The notes under the pieces are model-generated. The model was not told the origin of the DNA. It worked only from the letters and a program-made list of their open reading frames with translations, and did not search any database. Positions 21,000-29,665 of a stretch of 64,000 bases of DNA are shown here, piece after piece (positions within the stretch are counted from its first letter, which is position 1; each line of letters starts with the position of its first letter). This DNA comes from Cupriavidus pauculus (GTDB taxonomy: Bacteria > Pseudomonadota > Gammaproteobacteria > Burkholderiales > Burkholderiaceae). The stretch spans positions 3,348,001-3,412,000 of the forward strand of contig NZ_CP033969.1 in assembly GCF_003854935.1 (NCBI RefSeq), read 5' to 3'. The position numbers and the translations under genes are program-made.

Positions 21000-21214
21000 T
21001 GAAACCGATCTATCTTGATCGGCACGCGGCCGCAGCCGCCGTTAGCCTGTCAGACACAAGCCTGGAAAAGTTGGTGCGCGAAGGGAAGTTTCCGAAACCG
21101 CGGGTGCTATCTGGACGCCGCGTCGCCTGGTTGACGCGGGAGGTCGAAGAATGGGCCGAAACACGGCCCGTATCAGACCTCCCTCCTCCCGCCAACACAT
21201 CACGGCGCGGCTGA
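20999..21214 (+). CDS. xis: AlpA/excisionase-type DNA-binding protein (71 aa)
   Basis: The protein is a MerR-like HTH_17/AlpA unit: IYLDRHAAAAAVSLSDTSLEKLVREGKFPKPRVLSGRRVAWLTREVEEWA, with the typical FP.P....GRR.AW wing. Short size and its place at the end of the early operon, converging on the integrase gene with a 15-base overlap, make a recombination directionality factor likely. The gene symbol is functional, not based on identity to a named Xis. Confidence 0.75.
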   Translation: MKPIYLDRHAAAAAVSLSDTSLEKLVREGKFPKPRVLSGRRVAWLTREVEEWAETRPVSDLPPPANTSRRG

Positions 21215-22495
21215 TGGTCGAGCTGACGCCAGCGCCTCAAGCCTGGCGGACAGCTTGCCCAGCCACTCGTGCCGCTCTTTATCGTAGGTGTGCCGATTGT
21301 AAACACCCTGCACGCCGGGAAGCATATGCCCGAGGATCGACTCCGCAACCTCATTTGGACAGCCCATTGAAGCGAGAATCGTTCGGACGGTCCGCCGAAG
21401 GTCATGCGGGGCCCAGTGCGTGACCGTTAGCCGGGCTCGTTTGGCCTTCGGACGAGTCTTAGAGTAAGGCTGGTGATAGAACACCGCGGTCTGGATCGCT
21501 TTTTGTTCGATCGACCCGCCGAATCTTGATGGGAACAGGTAGCCGCTTCCTGCAACCGCAAGCCGACGCCTGACAATTTGCTCGGCTTGACCGAACAGCG
21601 GCACGCGCAAGTCCGTCGCGCCCGCCCGCTTCGCGTTCTTGGTTTTTTCCTTCGGGATCGTCCACCAAAGGCCACCGGACTCTTCCTGGATCTCGCCCGC
21701 TTCCATGCTGACGATCTCGGAGCCCCGCGTCCCGGTCCAAAGATAGAGCGTTAGGACGTCGGCAACGACCCGGCTGAAGTTCGGCAACCAGCGGATCAAC
21801 TCTCCTACCTCAACCTCCGAAAGTACCCGCTTTACCTCGCCGATCGGCTTGCCTTCGATCATCTTGCCGCGGCTCTGCAGCCGGCCGCGCATGATCTGTC
21901 GCCACCAGTTGGCAATGGCCGGATCGAGCCGGCCTGAATCTAGGCCATAGTCCCAGGCGGCGCCCAGTTCCGAGCGCAGCTTCGCGGCCTGGACCGGGAT
22001 ATGGGCATGCGAGTCCAGGAGGTCGAATGCGCGCGCCCTTGTCACCTCTTCCGGTCGCAGGTCGGCGAAGTCCCCCAGCATTGTGTCGAACATTCGACGG
22101 ACTTCCTTTGCTCCCTTGGCTGTTCTCTTGCGCTCAATGTGACCGACAAGGAAGTCATCGCACAGCCGGCGCACTGTATAAGGGCCCGGCTGGGGTAAAC
22201 TGCCCTCCGATACCGACCGCGCCATGGTTCGCGCTGCCTTTTTCTCGGCGGCGACGTCCCGGCCGCTATCGCGCACAGCCCTCAGCCGCTCCCATTCGAC
22301 GATGGCGGCGGCCGGAGACATCGCCGGCCAGGCGCCGATCTTCGACTGCTTCATTTTCCCGTCGATGGGTGACTTGTAGCGGTAGATCCAGGTCCGCCGC
22401 GTGACGGTGCATTCGAGACGCAGACCAGGATGGTCGGCGATTGTCATATGCTCCCCGGGCTTGAGCAGCTTGGCTGCGCGCGCGTCGAAGTACAT
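21200..22495 (-). CDS. int: Tyrosine site-specific integrase (431 aa)
   Basis: The chosen ATG at 22495 gives MYFDARAAKLLKPGEHMTIA, an N-terminal arm-binding/DUF4102-like domain (LRLECTVTRRTWIYRYKSPIDGKMKQSKIG), then a core-binding domain and catalytic domain with Arg in LWTGTRGSEIV, HDLRRT, LGH and Tyr in VYNRHTY. The reading frame is open further upstream to 22669 but that part covers the direct repeats and is not protein-like. It carries out prophage integration and, with the 20999 product, excision. Repeats just upstream (22496-22587) look like its own binding sites. Confidence 0.92.
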   Translation of the reverse strand: MYFDARAAKLLKPGEHMTIADHPGLRLECTVTRRTWIYRYKSPIDGKMKQSKIGAWPAMSPAAAIVEWERLRAVRDSGRDVAAEKKAARTMARSVSEGSLPQPGPYTVRRLCDDFLVGHIERKRTAKGAKEVRRMFDTMLGDFADLRPEEVTRARAFDLLDSHAHIPVQAAKLRSELGAAWDYGLDSGRLDPAIANWWRQIMRGRLQSRGKMIEGKPIGEVKRVLSEVEVGELIRWLPNFSRVVADVLTLYLWTGTRGSEIVSMEAGEIQEESGGLWWTIPKEKTKNAKRAGATDLRVPLFGQAEQIVRRRLAVAGSGYLFPSRFGGSIEQKAIQTAVFYHQPYSKTRPKAKRARLTVTHWAPHDLRRTVRTILASMGCPNEVAESILGHMLPGVQGVYNRHTYDKERHEWLGKLSARLEALASARPSAAP

Positions 22496-22587
22496 GGCGT
22501 AGGTTTTCCCCGGCGTAGGTTTTGCCGCAAAGGGATGGATGCGATGCGGCGTAGGTTTTTTTAGATGATACGCCAAAAACCTACGCC
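22496..22587. other. Integrase-site cluster, probable attachment region
   Basis: GGCGTAGGTTTT occurs at 22496-22507, 22512-22523 and 22548-22559, and inverted at 22576-22587. The last two make a 40-bp inverted arrangement across an AT-rich centre. Directly between the integrase gene and mutS, these are likely arm- or core-type integrase sites. The exact crossover needs the left end. No tRNA lies here. Confidence 0.6.
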
Positions 22588-22610
22588 GACGACTGGAGTG
22601 AAGGCTTGCA

Positions 22611-25340
22611 ATGACGAGTGTTGACGTGGCTGGCGAGATCGAGCCAAAAGACGTAGAAACCGCCCCCACAAAGGGATTGCGGGCGAAAACCGAGGCAGAT
22701 CAAGCAGTTAAGAAGACTGCCAAAGAGACGCATACCCCAATGATGCAGCAATACCTGCGCATCAAGGCGGACCACCCGGACACGCTGCTGTTCTACCGGA
22801 TGGGCGACTTCTACGAACTGTTCCACGACGACGCCGAGAAGGCCGCCCGCCTGCTCGACATCACGCTGACGTCGCGCGGGCAGTCCGGCGGCGTGCCGAT
22901 CCGCATGGCCGGCATCCCGTTCCACTCGGTCGACCAGTACCTGGCGCGGCTGGTCAAGCTGGGCGAATCGGTGGCGATCTGCGAGCAGATTGGCGATCCG
23001 GCCACGAGCAAGGGGCCGGTGGAGCGCAAGGTCGTCCGTATCGTCACACCCGGCACGCTGACCGACGCCGCGCTGCTGCCCGACAAGGTGGACAGCTACC
23101 TGATGGCCGTGCACCAGCAGACGCTGCGCCGCGGCGTGGGCAAGGTCGGGCTGGCGTGGCTGAACCTGGCCAGCGGCGAACTGCGGCTGATGGAATGCGA
23201 CGCGGCGCAGTTGTCGCGCGAGCTGGAGCGGATCCGGCCGGCCGAACTGCTCTATGCCGATGGCATCGACCTGCCCGCTTTCACCTGCGCCCGCACGCGG
23301 CTGCCCGAATGGCATTTCGACCAGGACGCCGGCACCCGTCGCCTGCGCGAGCAGATTGGCGTGGCCAGCCTGGAGCCGTTCGGCTGCGCCGGGCTGGGCG
23401 CGGCGCTGGGGGCCGCCGGCGCGCTGCTCAACTACGCCGCCACGACGCAGGGCCAGTCGCTGCGCCACGTGCAGGGCGTGACGGTCGAACGTGAATCCGA
23501 GTTCGTCGGGCTCGACACCGCCACGCGGCGCAACCTGGAACTGACCGAGACGCTGCGCGGCGGTGAATCGCCGACGCTGTTCTCGCTGCTCGACACCTGC
23601 TCCACGACCATGGGCAGCCGGGCGCTGCGCCACTGGCTGCACCACCCGCTGCGCGACCCGGCGCTGCCGCGTGCGCGCCAGCAGGCCATCGGCGCGCTGA
23701 TCGCCCAGGACCCGGACGCCGTGCGCGCGGCGCTGCGCAAGCTCTGCGACGTCGAGCGCGTGACGGCGCGGCTGGCGCTGCTGTCGGCCCGGCCGCGCGA
23801 CCTGTCCGCGCTGCGCGACACGCTCAAGGCGCTGCCGACGGTGCAGGCCAGCGTCAGCGCCGCCCAGGAATCGCCGTTGCTGGCGCAGACGATGGACGAG
23901 CTGGGCATCCCGGAGGCGTGCCTGTCGCTGCTGGAGCGCGCGGTGGCCGAGGAACCGTCGTCGGTCATCCGCGACGGCGGCGTGATCGCGCGCGGCTACG
24001 ACGCCGAACTGGACGAACTGCGAGACATTTCGGAAAACTGCGGCCAGTTCCTGATCGAACTGGAAACCCGCGAACGCGAGCGCACGGGCATCAACAACCT
24101 GCGCGTCGAGTACAACCGCGTGCACGGTTTCTATATCGAGGTCACCAACGGCCAGGCCGACAAGGTGCCCGACGACTACCGGCGCCGCCAGACGCTCAAG
24201 AACGCCGAGCGCTACATCACCCCGGAGCTGAAGGCGTTCGAGGACAAGGCGCTGTCGGCGCAGGACCGCGCGCTGGCACGCGAAAAACAGCTCTACGACG
24301 CGCTGCTGCAGGCCCTGCTGCCCCATATCGGCCCCCTGCAGCGCGTGGCCGCCGCGCTGGCCCGGCTGGACGTCCTGGCCACGCTGGCCGAACGGGCGCG
24401 CACGCTGGACTGGAGCCAGCCCGAGCGCGTGGCCGAGAACGTCATCGACATCGCGCAGGGCCGCCATCCCGTGGTGGAAGGCCAGTTGGCGGCCGAATCG
24501 GTGGCGTTCATCGCCAATGACTGCCAGCTCAACGAGGCGCGCAAGCTGCTGCTGATCACCGGCCCGAACATGGGCGGTAAATCGACGTTCATGCGCCAGA
24601 CCGCGCTGATCGTGCTGCTGGCCTGCGTGGGCGCCTGGGTGCCGGCGCAGCGCGCGGTGATCGGGCCGATCGACCGCATCTTCACGCGCATTGGCGCGGC
24701 CGACGACCTGGCCGGCGGGCGCTCGACGTTCATGGTGGAAATGACCGAGGCGGCCGGCATCCTGCACAACGCCACGCCGTCGAGCCTGGTGCTGATGGAC
24801 GAGATCGGGCGCGGCACGTCGACCTTCGACGGCCTGGCGCTGGCGTGGGCGATTGCCCGCCACCTGCTGTCCCACAACCGCAGCCACGCGCTGTTTGCCA
24901 CCCACTACTTTGAGCTGACGCAACTGCCGCAGGAATTCCCGCAGGCGGCAAACGTCCACCTGTCCGCCGTGGAACATGGCGACGGCATCGTGTTCCTGCA
25001 CGCGGTGCAGGACGGTCCGGCCAGCCAGAGCTACGGCTTGCAGGTGGCGCAACTGGCCGGCGTGCCGCAGCCCGTGATCCGCGCCGCGCGCAAGCACCTG
25101 GCCTGGCTGGAACAGCAGTCGGCGGACGCCACGCCGACGCCGCAGATGGACCTGTTCGCGGCTCCGGCCACGCCGCTCGACGACGACGAAGCCCCGGAGC
25201 TGGCCGGGGCCCTGGCCGCCGAACACGCGGCCGCGCTCGATGCGCTGGCCGAGATCGACCCGGACAGCCTGTCGCCGCGCGATGCGCTGGAGGTGCTGTA
25301 CCGGCTCAAGGCGCTGGCAGCCCCGACGCGCAACGCATGA
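22611..25340 (+). CDS. mutS: DNA mismatch repair ATPase MutS (909 aa)
   Basis: MutS recognises base mismatches and small loops and starts methyl-directed repair. The mismatch-wedge motif is FYE at residues 67-69 (MGDFYELF). Connector, lever and clamp domains follow, then the ATPase with Walker [10 protein letters not shown] (about 650), Walker [13 protein letters not shown] (about 726) and the dimerisation tail. The first 42 residues are a Lys/Thr-rich extension not usual at this site, encoded in DNA of lower GC content (31 of 60 bases G/C in 22681-22740) next to the prophage end. The original 5' end may have been replaced by phage DNA. Confidence 0.97.
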   Translation: MTSVDVAGEIEPKDVETAPTKGLRAKTEADQAVKKTAKETHTPMMQQYLRIKADHPDTLLFYRMGDFYELFHDDAEKAARLLDITLTSRGQSGGVPIRMAGIPFHSVDQYLARLVKLGESVAICEQIGDPATSKGPVERKVVRIVTPGTLTDAALLPDKVDSYLMAVHQQTLRRGVGKVGLAWLNLASGELRLMECDAAQLSRELERIRPAELLYADGIDLPAFTCARTRLPEWHFDQDAGTRRLREQIGVASLEPFGCAGLGAALGAAGALLNYAATTQGQSLRHVQGVTVERESEFVGLDTATRRNLELTETLRGGESPTLFSLLDTCSTTMGSRALRHWLHHPLRDPALPRARQQAIGALIAQDPDAVRAALRKLCDVERVTARLALLSARPRDLSALRDTLKALPTVQASVSAAQESPLLAQTMDELGIPEACLSLLERAVAEEPSSVIRDGGVIARGYDAELDELRDISENCGQFLIELETRERERTGINNLRVEYNRVHGFYIEVTNGQADKVPDDYRRRQTLKNAERYITPELKAFEDKALSAQDRALAREKQLYDALLQALLPHIGPLQRVAAALARLDVLATLAERARTLDWSQPERVAENVIDIAQGRHPVVEGQLAAESVAFIANDCQLNEARKLLLITGPNMGGKSTFMRQTALIVLLACVGAWVPAQRAVIGPIDRIFTRIGAADDLAGGRSTFMVEMTEAAGILHNATPSSLVLMDEIGRGTSTFDGLALAWAIARHLLSHNRSHALFATHYFELTQLPQEFPQAANVHLSAVEHGDGIVFLHAVQDGPASQSYGLQVAQLAGVPQPVIRAARKHLAWLEQQSADATPTPQMDLFAAPATPLDDDEAPELAGALAAEHAAALDALAEIDPDSLSPRDALEVLYRLKALAAPTRNA

Positions 25341-26389
25341 CACCCACCCTCCGCCCCGCGCGCGCGGCCCGGGCCCTGGCGGCCCTGGCCTGCGGTGCCT
25401 GCCTGCTGGCGCCCATGGCGGTCCACGCGGCGCGCGCCGGCAAGGTCGCGCCGCCCGCCGCGGCGGCGGAACCGGTGACGCGCATGGCGCTGATCGCCGA
25501 CGTGCCGCAGTGGCCGACTGCCGAAGCCGACACGTCCGCGCTGTTCGAACAGATGGCGTCGCAGAAGGTGGCGCTGATCGTCCACGCCGGCGGCATCAAG
25601 GGCGACACCGAATCGTGCGCGGACCCGGTGCTCAGCGCGCGGCTGCGGGTGCTGGACGACGCGCCGGCGCCGCTGCTGTTCGTGCCCGGCGAGACCGACT
25701 GGGCCGAATGCCACAAGCCCGTCAACGGCAAGTTCGATGCGGTGGAGCGGCTCAACCGGCTGCGCGAGCTGTACTTTCCGGCCGACACCACGCTGGGCCG
25801 CCGCACGCTGCCCGTGGTGCGCCAGTCGGACCAGGCGATGTTCCGCAGCTTCCGCGAGAACGTGCGGCTGATGATCGGCAACGTGCTGGTCGTCGGCCTC
25901 AACCTGCCCGGCGACAACAACCACTATCGCAGCGAAGGCGGCCGGAACGGCGAGTTCGAGGACCGGCGCGAGGCCAATCGCCAGTGGCTGGGCCGCGCGT
26001 TTTCGATCGCGGGCCAGCGCGACCTGGCCGGCGTGCTGGTGGTGGTGCATGCCGACCCGCAGTTCGGCAACGGCTGGGAAAAGCGCGGCAAGCCGACGCT
26101 GCTCGACGGCTTCCTGCGGCGCGGCACGCGCGATGGCTATCTCGAATTCAAGCGCCAGCTACGCGACCTGTCGGCCAAGTACGCCGGCCAGGTGCTGCTG
26201 GTGCATGCCAGCGACAGCGGCTTCAGCGTCGACAAGCCGCTGCGCGACACCGCCGGCAAGGTCGTCGGCAACTTCACGCGCGTGGCGCTGCCGATCGGCA
26301 ACCCGTCGCGCTGGGTGGAACTGACCGTCACGCCCGGCACGAAGTCGGTGTTCCAGGTGGCATTGGAAGACGGGCCGCGAACGAATTGA
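25337..26389 (+). CDS. Exported metallophosphoesterase-like protein (350 aa)
   Basis: The ATG overlaps the mutS stop (ATGA). Residues 1-31 are a signal peptide ([20 protein letters not shown]). The mature chain follows the calcineurin-like order with altered metal ligands ([53 protein letters not shown]). Catalysis is uncertain because the GNHD box reads GETD. Located in the periplasm if exported. Co-transcribed with mutS but functionally unrelated as far as can be seen. Confidence 0.7.
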   Translation: MTPTLRPARAARALAALACGACLLAPMAVHAARAGKVAPPAAAAEPVTRMALIADVPQWPTAEADTSALFEQMASQKVALIVHAGGIKGDTESCADPVLSARLRVLDDAPAPLLFVPGETDWAECHKPVNGKFDAVERLNRLRELYFPADTTLGRRTLPVVRQSDQAMFRSFRENVRLMIGNVLVVGLNLPGDNNHYRSEGGRNGEFEDRREANRQWLGRAFSIAGQRDLAGVLVVVHADPQFGNGWEKRGKPTLLDGFLRRGTRDGYLEFKRQLRDLSAKYAGQVLLVHASDSGFSVDKPLRDTAGKVVGNFTRVALPIGNPSRWVELTVTPGTKSVFQVALEDGPRTN

Positions 26390-26447
26390 CGAGACGCCGG
26401 ACGGGCACCCCGCCGGATTTGACCTGCGTCACGCGCGCAGCAATGAA

Positions 26448-26471
26448 AAAAGCCGGCGGGAGCCGGCTTTT
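26448..26471. terminator. Bidirectional terminator between convergent genes
   Basis: AAAAGCCGGC pairs with GCCGGCTTTT across a GGGA loop, with T runs on either strand. It can stop the mutS operon from the left and slyD from the right. Confidence 0.85.
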
Positions 26472-26511
26472 CTCGTGTTCGCGATGACCTGTCGCGTATC
26501 GCTCGACGGGT

Positions 26512-27051
26512 TCAGTGCAGCGTGCGCGGGCTGTTGCCCTCGCCGCCTTCTTCCTCGTCCTCGTCAACGACCTCGATGCCCGAGGCGCCGTGGGCGTGGC
26601 CGTGCTCGACTTCCTCGCTCGTGGCCTCGCGGACTTCCGACACCTTGAGCCAGAAGCGCAGCGCCATGCCGGCCAGCGGATGGTTGCCGTCCAGCACCAC
26701 CTTGTCTTCGGCAACGTCGGTCACCGTGTAGATGATGGAATCTTCGTCGTCGCCGTCCTCGGGCACGCCCTCGAACTGCATGCCCACTTCGAGCGGCTCG
26801 GGAAAACGGTCGCGCGGCTCCACCTTCACCAGTTCGGCGTCGTAGTCGCCGAACGCGTCTTCGGGCTCGAGCTGAAGCTCGGTCTGGAAGCCGGCGTCGT
26901 GGCCGTCCAGCGCTTCCTCGATCTTGGGGAACGTGCCATCATACCCGCCGTGCAAGTAGACCATGGGCTCATCGGATTCCTCGATGAGATTGCCCTGCGC
27001 GTCCGACAGCTTGTACACAACGGACACCACCGTGTTCTTAGCGATTTTCAA
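26512..27051 (-). CDS. slyD: FKBP-type peptidyl-prolyl isomerase SlyD (179 aa)
   Basis: A TTG start at 27051 with GGAG seven bases before it gives the family N-terminus MKIAKNTVVSVVYKLSDAQG; upstream ATGs would run into the divergent gene. The FKBP domain (GYDGTFPKIEEALDGH...FGDYDAELVKV) is interrupted by the insert-in-flap chaperone region and ends in a His/Asp/Glu-rich metal-binding tail (EHGHAHGA...DEDEEEGGEG). It catalyses proline isomerisation and acts as a folding chaperone in the cytoplasm. Confidence 0.92.
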   Translation of the reverse strand: MKIAKNTVVSVVYKLSDAQGNLIEESDEPMVYLHGGYDGTFPKIEEALDGHDAGFQTELQLEPEDAFGDYDAELVKVEPRDRFPEPLEVGMQFEGVPEDGDDEDSIIYTVTDVAEDKVVLDGNHPLAGMALRFWLKVSEVREATSEEVEHGHAHGASGIEVVDEDEEEGGEGNSPRTLH

Positions 27052-27062
27052 TTCTTGACTCC

Positions 27063-28271
27063 ATGAGCGATTCCGCATTATACGCGCAGGCCCTGCCTGC
27101 GGGCCCCCTTGATCCCGACGCACCGCTCACGCTGCTCGGGGGCATGACGCCCGCGGCCTTCATGCGCGACGTCTGGCACCGCAAACCGTTGCTGATTCGA
27201 CAGGCCGTGCCCGGAATCGTGCCCCCTGTGTCGCGCGAAGCGCTTTTCGAACTGGCCGACCGCGACGACGTGGAGTCACGCCTGGTGTCGTACTTTCGCA
27301 ACCGCTGGAAGCTCGAACATGGCCCGTTCGCCGAAGACAACCTGCCGTCACGCAAGACTGGCAAGTGGACGCTGCTGGTCCAGGGCGTGAACCTGCACAG
27401 CCGGGCCGCGGCCGAGCTGATGAGCCAGTTCCGCTTCGTGCCCGATGCGCGGCTCGACGACGTGATGATCAGCTACGCCACAGACGGCGGCGGCGTGGGT
27501 CCGCACTTCGATTCGTATGACGTGTTCCTGCTGCAAGTATCGGGCCGGCGCCGCTGGCGCATTTCGTCGCAGACCAAGCTTGATTTGATCCCGGACATGC
27601 CGCTGAAGATCCTGTCGGACTTCAGCGCCGAGCAGGAGTGGGTACTGGAGCCGGGCGACATGCTGTACCTGCCGCCGCAGTACGCGCACGACGGCATCGC
27701 CGAGGGCGAATGCATGACCGCCTCCATCGGCTTCCGTGCGCCCGCCTATCGCGAGCTGGCCGGGCACTTCCTCGCGTGGCTGTCGGAGACGGTGGAACAC
27801 AACGAGGGGCTCGACGGCCGCTACGCCGATGCCGGCGAGGCCGCCACGGCCACCCCGGCGCAGTTGCCAGCCGGGCTTGCCAAGACCGTGGCCGAGCGGC
27901 TGCAGTCGCTGAAGTGGAACGCGGGCATGGTGTCCGAGTTCCTGGGGTCGTACCTGTCGGAGCCCAAGCCGTCGGTGCAGTTCGACGAGGTGGCCGAAAT
28001 CAGCCTGAAGCAGTACACGAAGCTGGCCAAGGCGCATGGCGTGGTCCTTGCTCCGGCTTCCATAGCGCTATACGATCGCACGCACTTCTTCCTGAACGGC
28101 GAAGCCTACGAGCCGCCCCCGCCGCTAGCAAAATGGCTGCGCAGGCTGGCTGACCACCGTCAACTGACGGCCACGGAAGTGGCCGCGTGCGCGGCGCTTC
28201 CGGATCTCATGGACACGTTCCATGACTGGGCCATGGAGGGCTGGTTGCAGTTTGCGCCGGCACGTGTGTAA
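27063..28271 (+). CDS. roxA: Cupin/JmjC ribosomal oxygenase, YcfD/RoxA type (402 aa)
   Basis: A 2-oxoglutarate/Fe(II) dioxygenase of the Cupin_4 family. HFD at about 147 (GPHFDSYDVFLLQVSGRRRWRI) and a distal His after YLPPQYAHDGI form the iron site. YcfD homologues hydroxylate an arginine of ribosomal protein L16 (uL16); the length fits. The C-terminal winged-helix part (FDEVAEISLKQYTKLAKAHG, LADHRQLTATEVA) also fits the family. It diverges from slyD with only 11 bases between starts. Confidence 0.88.
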   Translation: MSDSALYAQALPAGPLDPDAPLTLLGGMTPAAFMRDVWHRKPLLIRQAVPGIVPPVSREALFELADRDDVESRLVSYFRNRWKLEHGPFAEDNLPSRKTGKWTLLVQGVNLHSRAAAELMSQFRFVPDARLDDVMISYATDGGGVGPHFDSYDVFLLQVSGRRRWRISSQTKLDLIPDMPLKILSDFSAEQEWVLEPGDMLYLPPQYAHDGIAEGECMTASIGFRAPAYRELAGHFLAWLSETVEHNEGLDGRYADAGEAATATPAQLPAGLAKTVAERLQSLKWNAGMVSEFLGSYLSEPKPSVQFDEVAEISLKQYTKLAKAHGVVLAPASIALYDRTHFFLNGEAYEPPPPLAKWLRRLADHRQLTATEVAACAALPDLMDTFHDWAMEGWLQFAPARV

Positions 28272-28307
28272 TTTTGCGTAACAGAATGAACCGGCATATT
28301 TTCGCTG

Positions 28308-28427
28308 TACACAAGGCGGGAAAACGCGGATATAATCGCCCGCTGGCTAGTACTGTGGACCACTGCACTGTCGGCACCCGGGAGAGCCTATATTTGCAGC
28401 ACAAGAGCGATAATTACCGGTAATTAT
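28308..28427 (+). promoter_or_regulatory. Promoter and 18-bp palindrome before the Ala-rich lipoprotein gene
   Basis: TACACA (28308-28313), 17 bp and TATAAT (28331-28336) form a promoter. The leader of about 130 nt contains ATAATTACCGGTAATTAT (28410-28427), a perfect 18-bp dyad. It could be an operator or a transcript-end hairpin; nothing else is seen in this gap. Confidence 0.55.
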
Positions 28428-28469
28428 TCATCGCCTGTTTTCGTTTTATTAAAAGTTAAAGGACGAACA

Positions 28470-28706
28470 ATGAAGAAGTCTCTCCTGATCGCATCCCTGC
28501 TGGCTGCTGTTGCCCTGGCCGCTTGCGGCAAGAAGGAAGAAGCTGCCGCTCCGGCCGCTGACACGGCTGCTTCGGCTCCGGCCGCTGCTGCTCCGGCTGC
28601 TGACGCATCGGCTCCGGCCGCTGCTCCGGCTGCTGACGCTTCGGCTCCGGCCGCTGACGCATCGGCCCCGGCTGCTGACGCTTCGGCTCCGGCTGCCAAG
28701 CAGTAA
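28470..28706 (+). CDS. Small Ala/Pro-rich repeat lipoprotein (78 aa)
   Basis: MKKSLLIASLLAAVALAACGKK is a lipoprotein signal with lipobox LAAC (Cys19). The mature 60 residues are a low-complexity repeat built from ASAPAAD units (five or so copies), with no charged core. It is probably an abundant periplasmic or outer-membrane-anchored spacer. It has its own promoter, a long leader and a strong terminator, so it is monocistronic. Repeat number may vary among strains through slippage. Confidence 0.8.
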   Translation: MKKSLLIASLLAAVALAACGKKEEAAAPAADTAASAPAAAAPAADASAPAAAPAADASAPAADASAPAADASAPAAKQ

Positions 28707-28722
28707 TCGGATCTTTCCGAAA

Positions 28723-28757
28723 AACAAAAAGCCGACCTTCGGGTCGGCTTTTTGTTT
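28723..28757 (+). terminator. Strong intrinsic terminator
   Basis: GCCGACC (28731-28737) and GGTCGGC (28742-28748) with a TTCG tetraloop are extended by A and T runs, ending TTTTTGTTT. It ends the lipoprotein transcript. Confidence 0.92.
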
Positions 28758-28806
28758 GGGCGATTATCTGACGCCTCCACATTAGCGGCGCCGGCGGCCA
28801 CGCCGA

Positions 28807-29595
28807 TTATGCCCGCACCGGCTGCCAGCCCAGCCCTTCCTCCTGATCCGCGATCAGAATTTCCTCAGGCAAGACCCCCAGCGCCGCCGCCAGCGCGCCG
28901 GCCGCCAGTTCCCGCGTGTTGTTCTGCTTGCTCAGGTGCGCCGCCACCACGCGCGACAGCGCCGTGTGGGCAACCCGCGACAGGATGCTGCCGGCGATAT
29001 CGTTCGCCAGATGGCCGAAATCGCCGCCGATCCGCCGCTTGAGCGACCACGGATAGGCCGAGTTCTGCAGCATGTCCCGGTCGTGGTTGCATTCCAGCAC
29101 CAGCGCGTGCACGCCGGCCAGCCGCGCCGTCACATAGGGCGTTTCCATGCCGGCGTCGGTCAGCACGCCCAGCCGCGCGTCGCCATCGGTCAGCACGAAC
29201 TGCAGCGGCTCGCGCGCATCGTGCGGCACCGTATAGGGATGGATCTGGAGCCCGCCTACCGAGAAGACATGGTCGGCGCAGCAGACGCGCACGTCGGCCT
29301 GGTCGGCGCCGCGCATGTGGGACGTGGCCAGCCAGGTGCCGTGGCTCGTGTGGACGGGCAGCTTGTGGCGCGCGGCAAACGCGTAGGCCGAGCCCACGTG
29401 ATCGCCATGCTCGTGCGTGACCAGCACGGCGTCGAGGTCGTCGGGCGATACGCCCAGCCGCTCCAGCCGCCGCGACGTCTCCTTGATGCCAAAGCCGCAG
29501 TCCAGCAGCACGCGCGTCACGGAGACGCCCTCGCCAGCCTCGATCAGCAGCGCGTTACCCTCGCTGCCGCTGCCCAAAAAAGCAAAGCGCATCAT
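28807..29595 (-). CDS. Metallo-beta-lactamase-fold hydrolase, YycJ/WalJ-like (262 aa)
   Basis: The start at ATG 29595 (ATGATG) gives MMRFAFLGSGSEGNALLIE, the family N-terminus. THEHGDHV and DCGFGIKETSRRLERLG mark the metal site of the MBL fold; H-x-DAxE-type and HL-S-x-N motifs follow (LECNHDRDML, AAHLSKQNNT). Homologues are linked to DNA or RNA exonuclease-type activity. It follows bamC and dapA in one leftward operon. An upstream TTG start is open but unlikely. Confidence 0.85.
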   Translation of the reverse strand: MMRFAFLGSGSEGNALLIEAGEGVSVTRVLLDCGFGIKETSRRLERLGVSPDDLDAVLVTHEHGDHVGSAYAFAARHKLPVHTSHGTWLATSHMRGADQADVRVCCADHVFSVGGLQIHPYTVPHDAREPLQFVLTDGDARLGVLTDAGMETPYVTARLAGVHALVLECNHDRDMLQNSAYPWSLKRRIGGDFGHLANDIAGSILSRVAHTALSRVVAAHLSKQNNTRELAAGALAAALGVLPEEILIADQEEGLGWQPVRA

Positions 29596-29665
29596 CGATG
29601 CGCTCGCCGGGTGCGATGCCCGACGGCGGGCGCCGTCGGCATCGAATTGCAACAGAAAACGAACA

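Larger units (their letters stand above)
1..22600. mobile_element. Right-hand part of a temperate prophage (early, immunity and integration regions)
   Basis: The block holds a repressor/Cro divergent switch, phage replication genes, nin-like genes, a C4-type antirepressor module, exonuclease and annealing-type recombination genes, an AlpA-type excisionase and a tyrosine integrase. Genes are short, densely packed and usually overlap by ATGA or GTGA junctions. Base composition is visibly less GC-rich than the chromosome to the right. No structural, terminase or lysis genes are present, so the left part lies outside the window. The right boundary is inferred to fall between the integrase start (22,495) and the conserved part of mutS (about 22,740); the exact core site cannot be set without the left end. 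Confidence 0.93.

Noticed and set aside
22496-22669. Longer integrase N-terminus starting at 22669
   Set aside because: The added segment covers integrase-site repeats and has no protein-like pattern; ATG 22495 gives the expected start.
22496-22740. tRNA gene as integration target
   Set aside because: No cloverleaf, CCA end or T-loop consensus was found next to the integrase; the target seems to be the mutS upstream region.
22581-25343. A 920-residue open frame on the minus strand opposite mutS
   Set aside because: It is a GC-skew shadow of mutS; composition is Arg/Gln/His/Leu-biased with no domain and no ribosome site.
28540-28700. Repeats in the lipoprotein gene as a mobile or CRISPR-like repeat
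   Set aside because: They are codon-level repeats for ASAPAAD units inside a good ORF.
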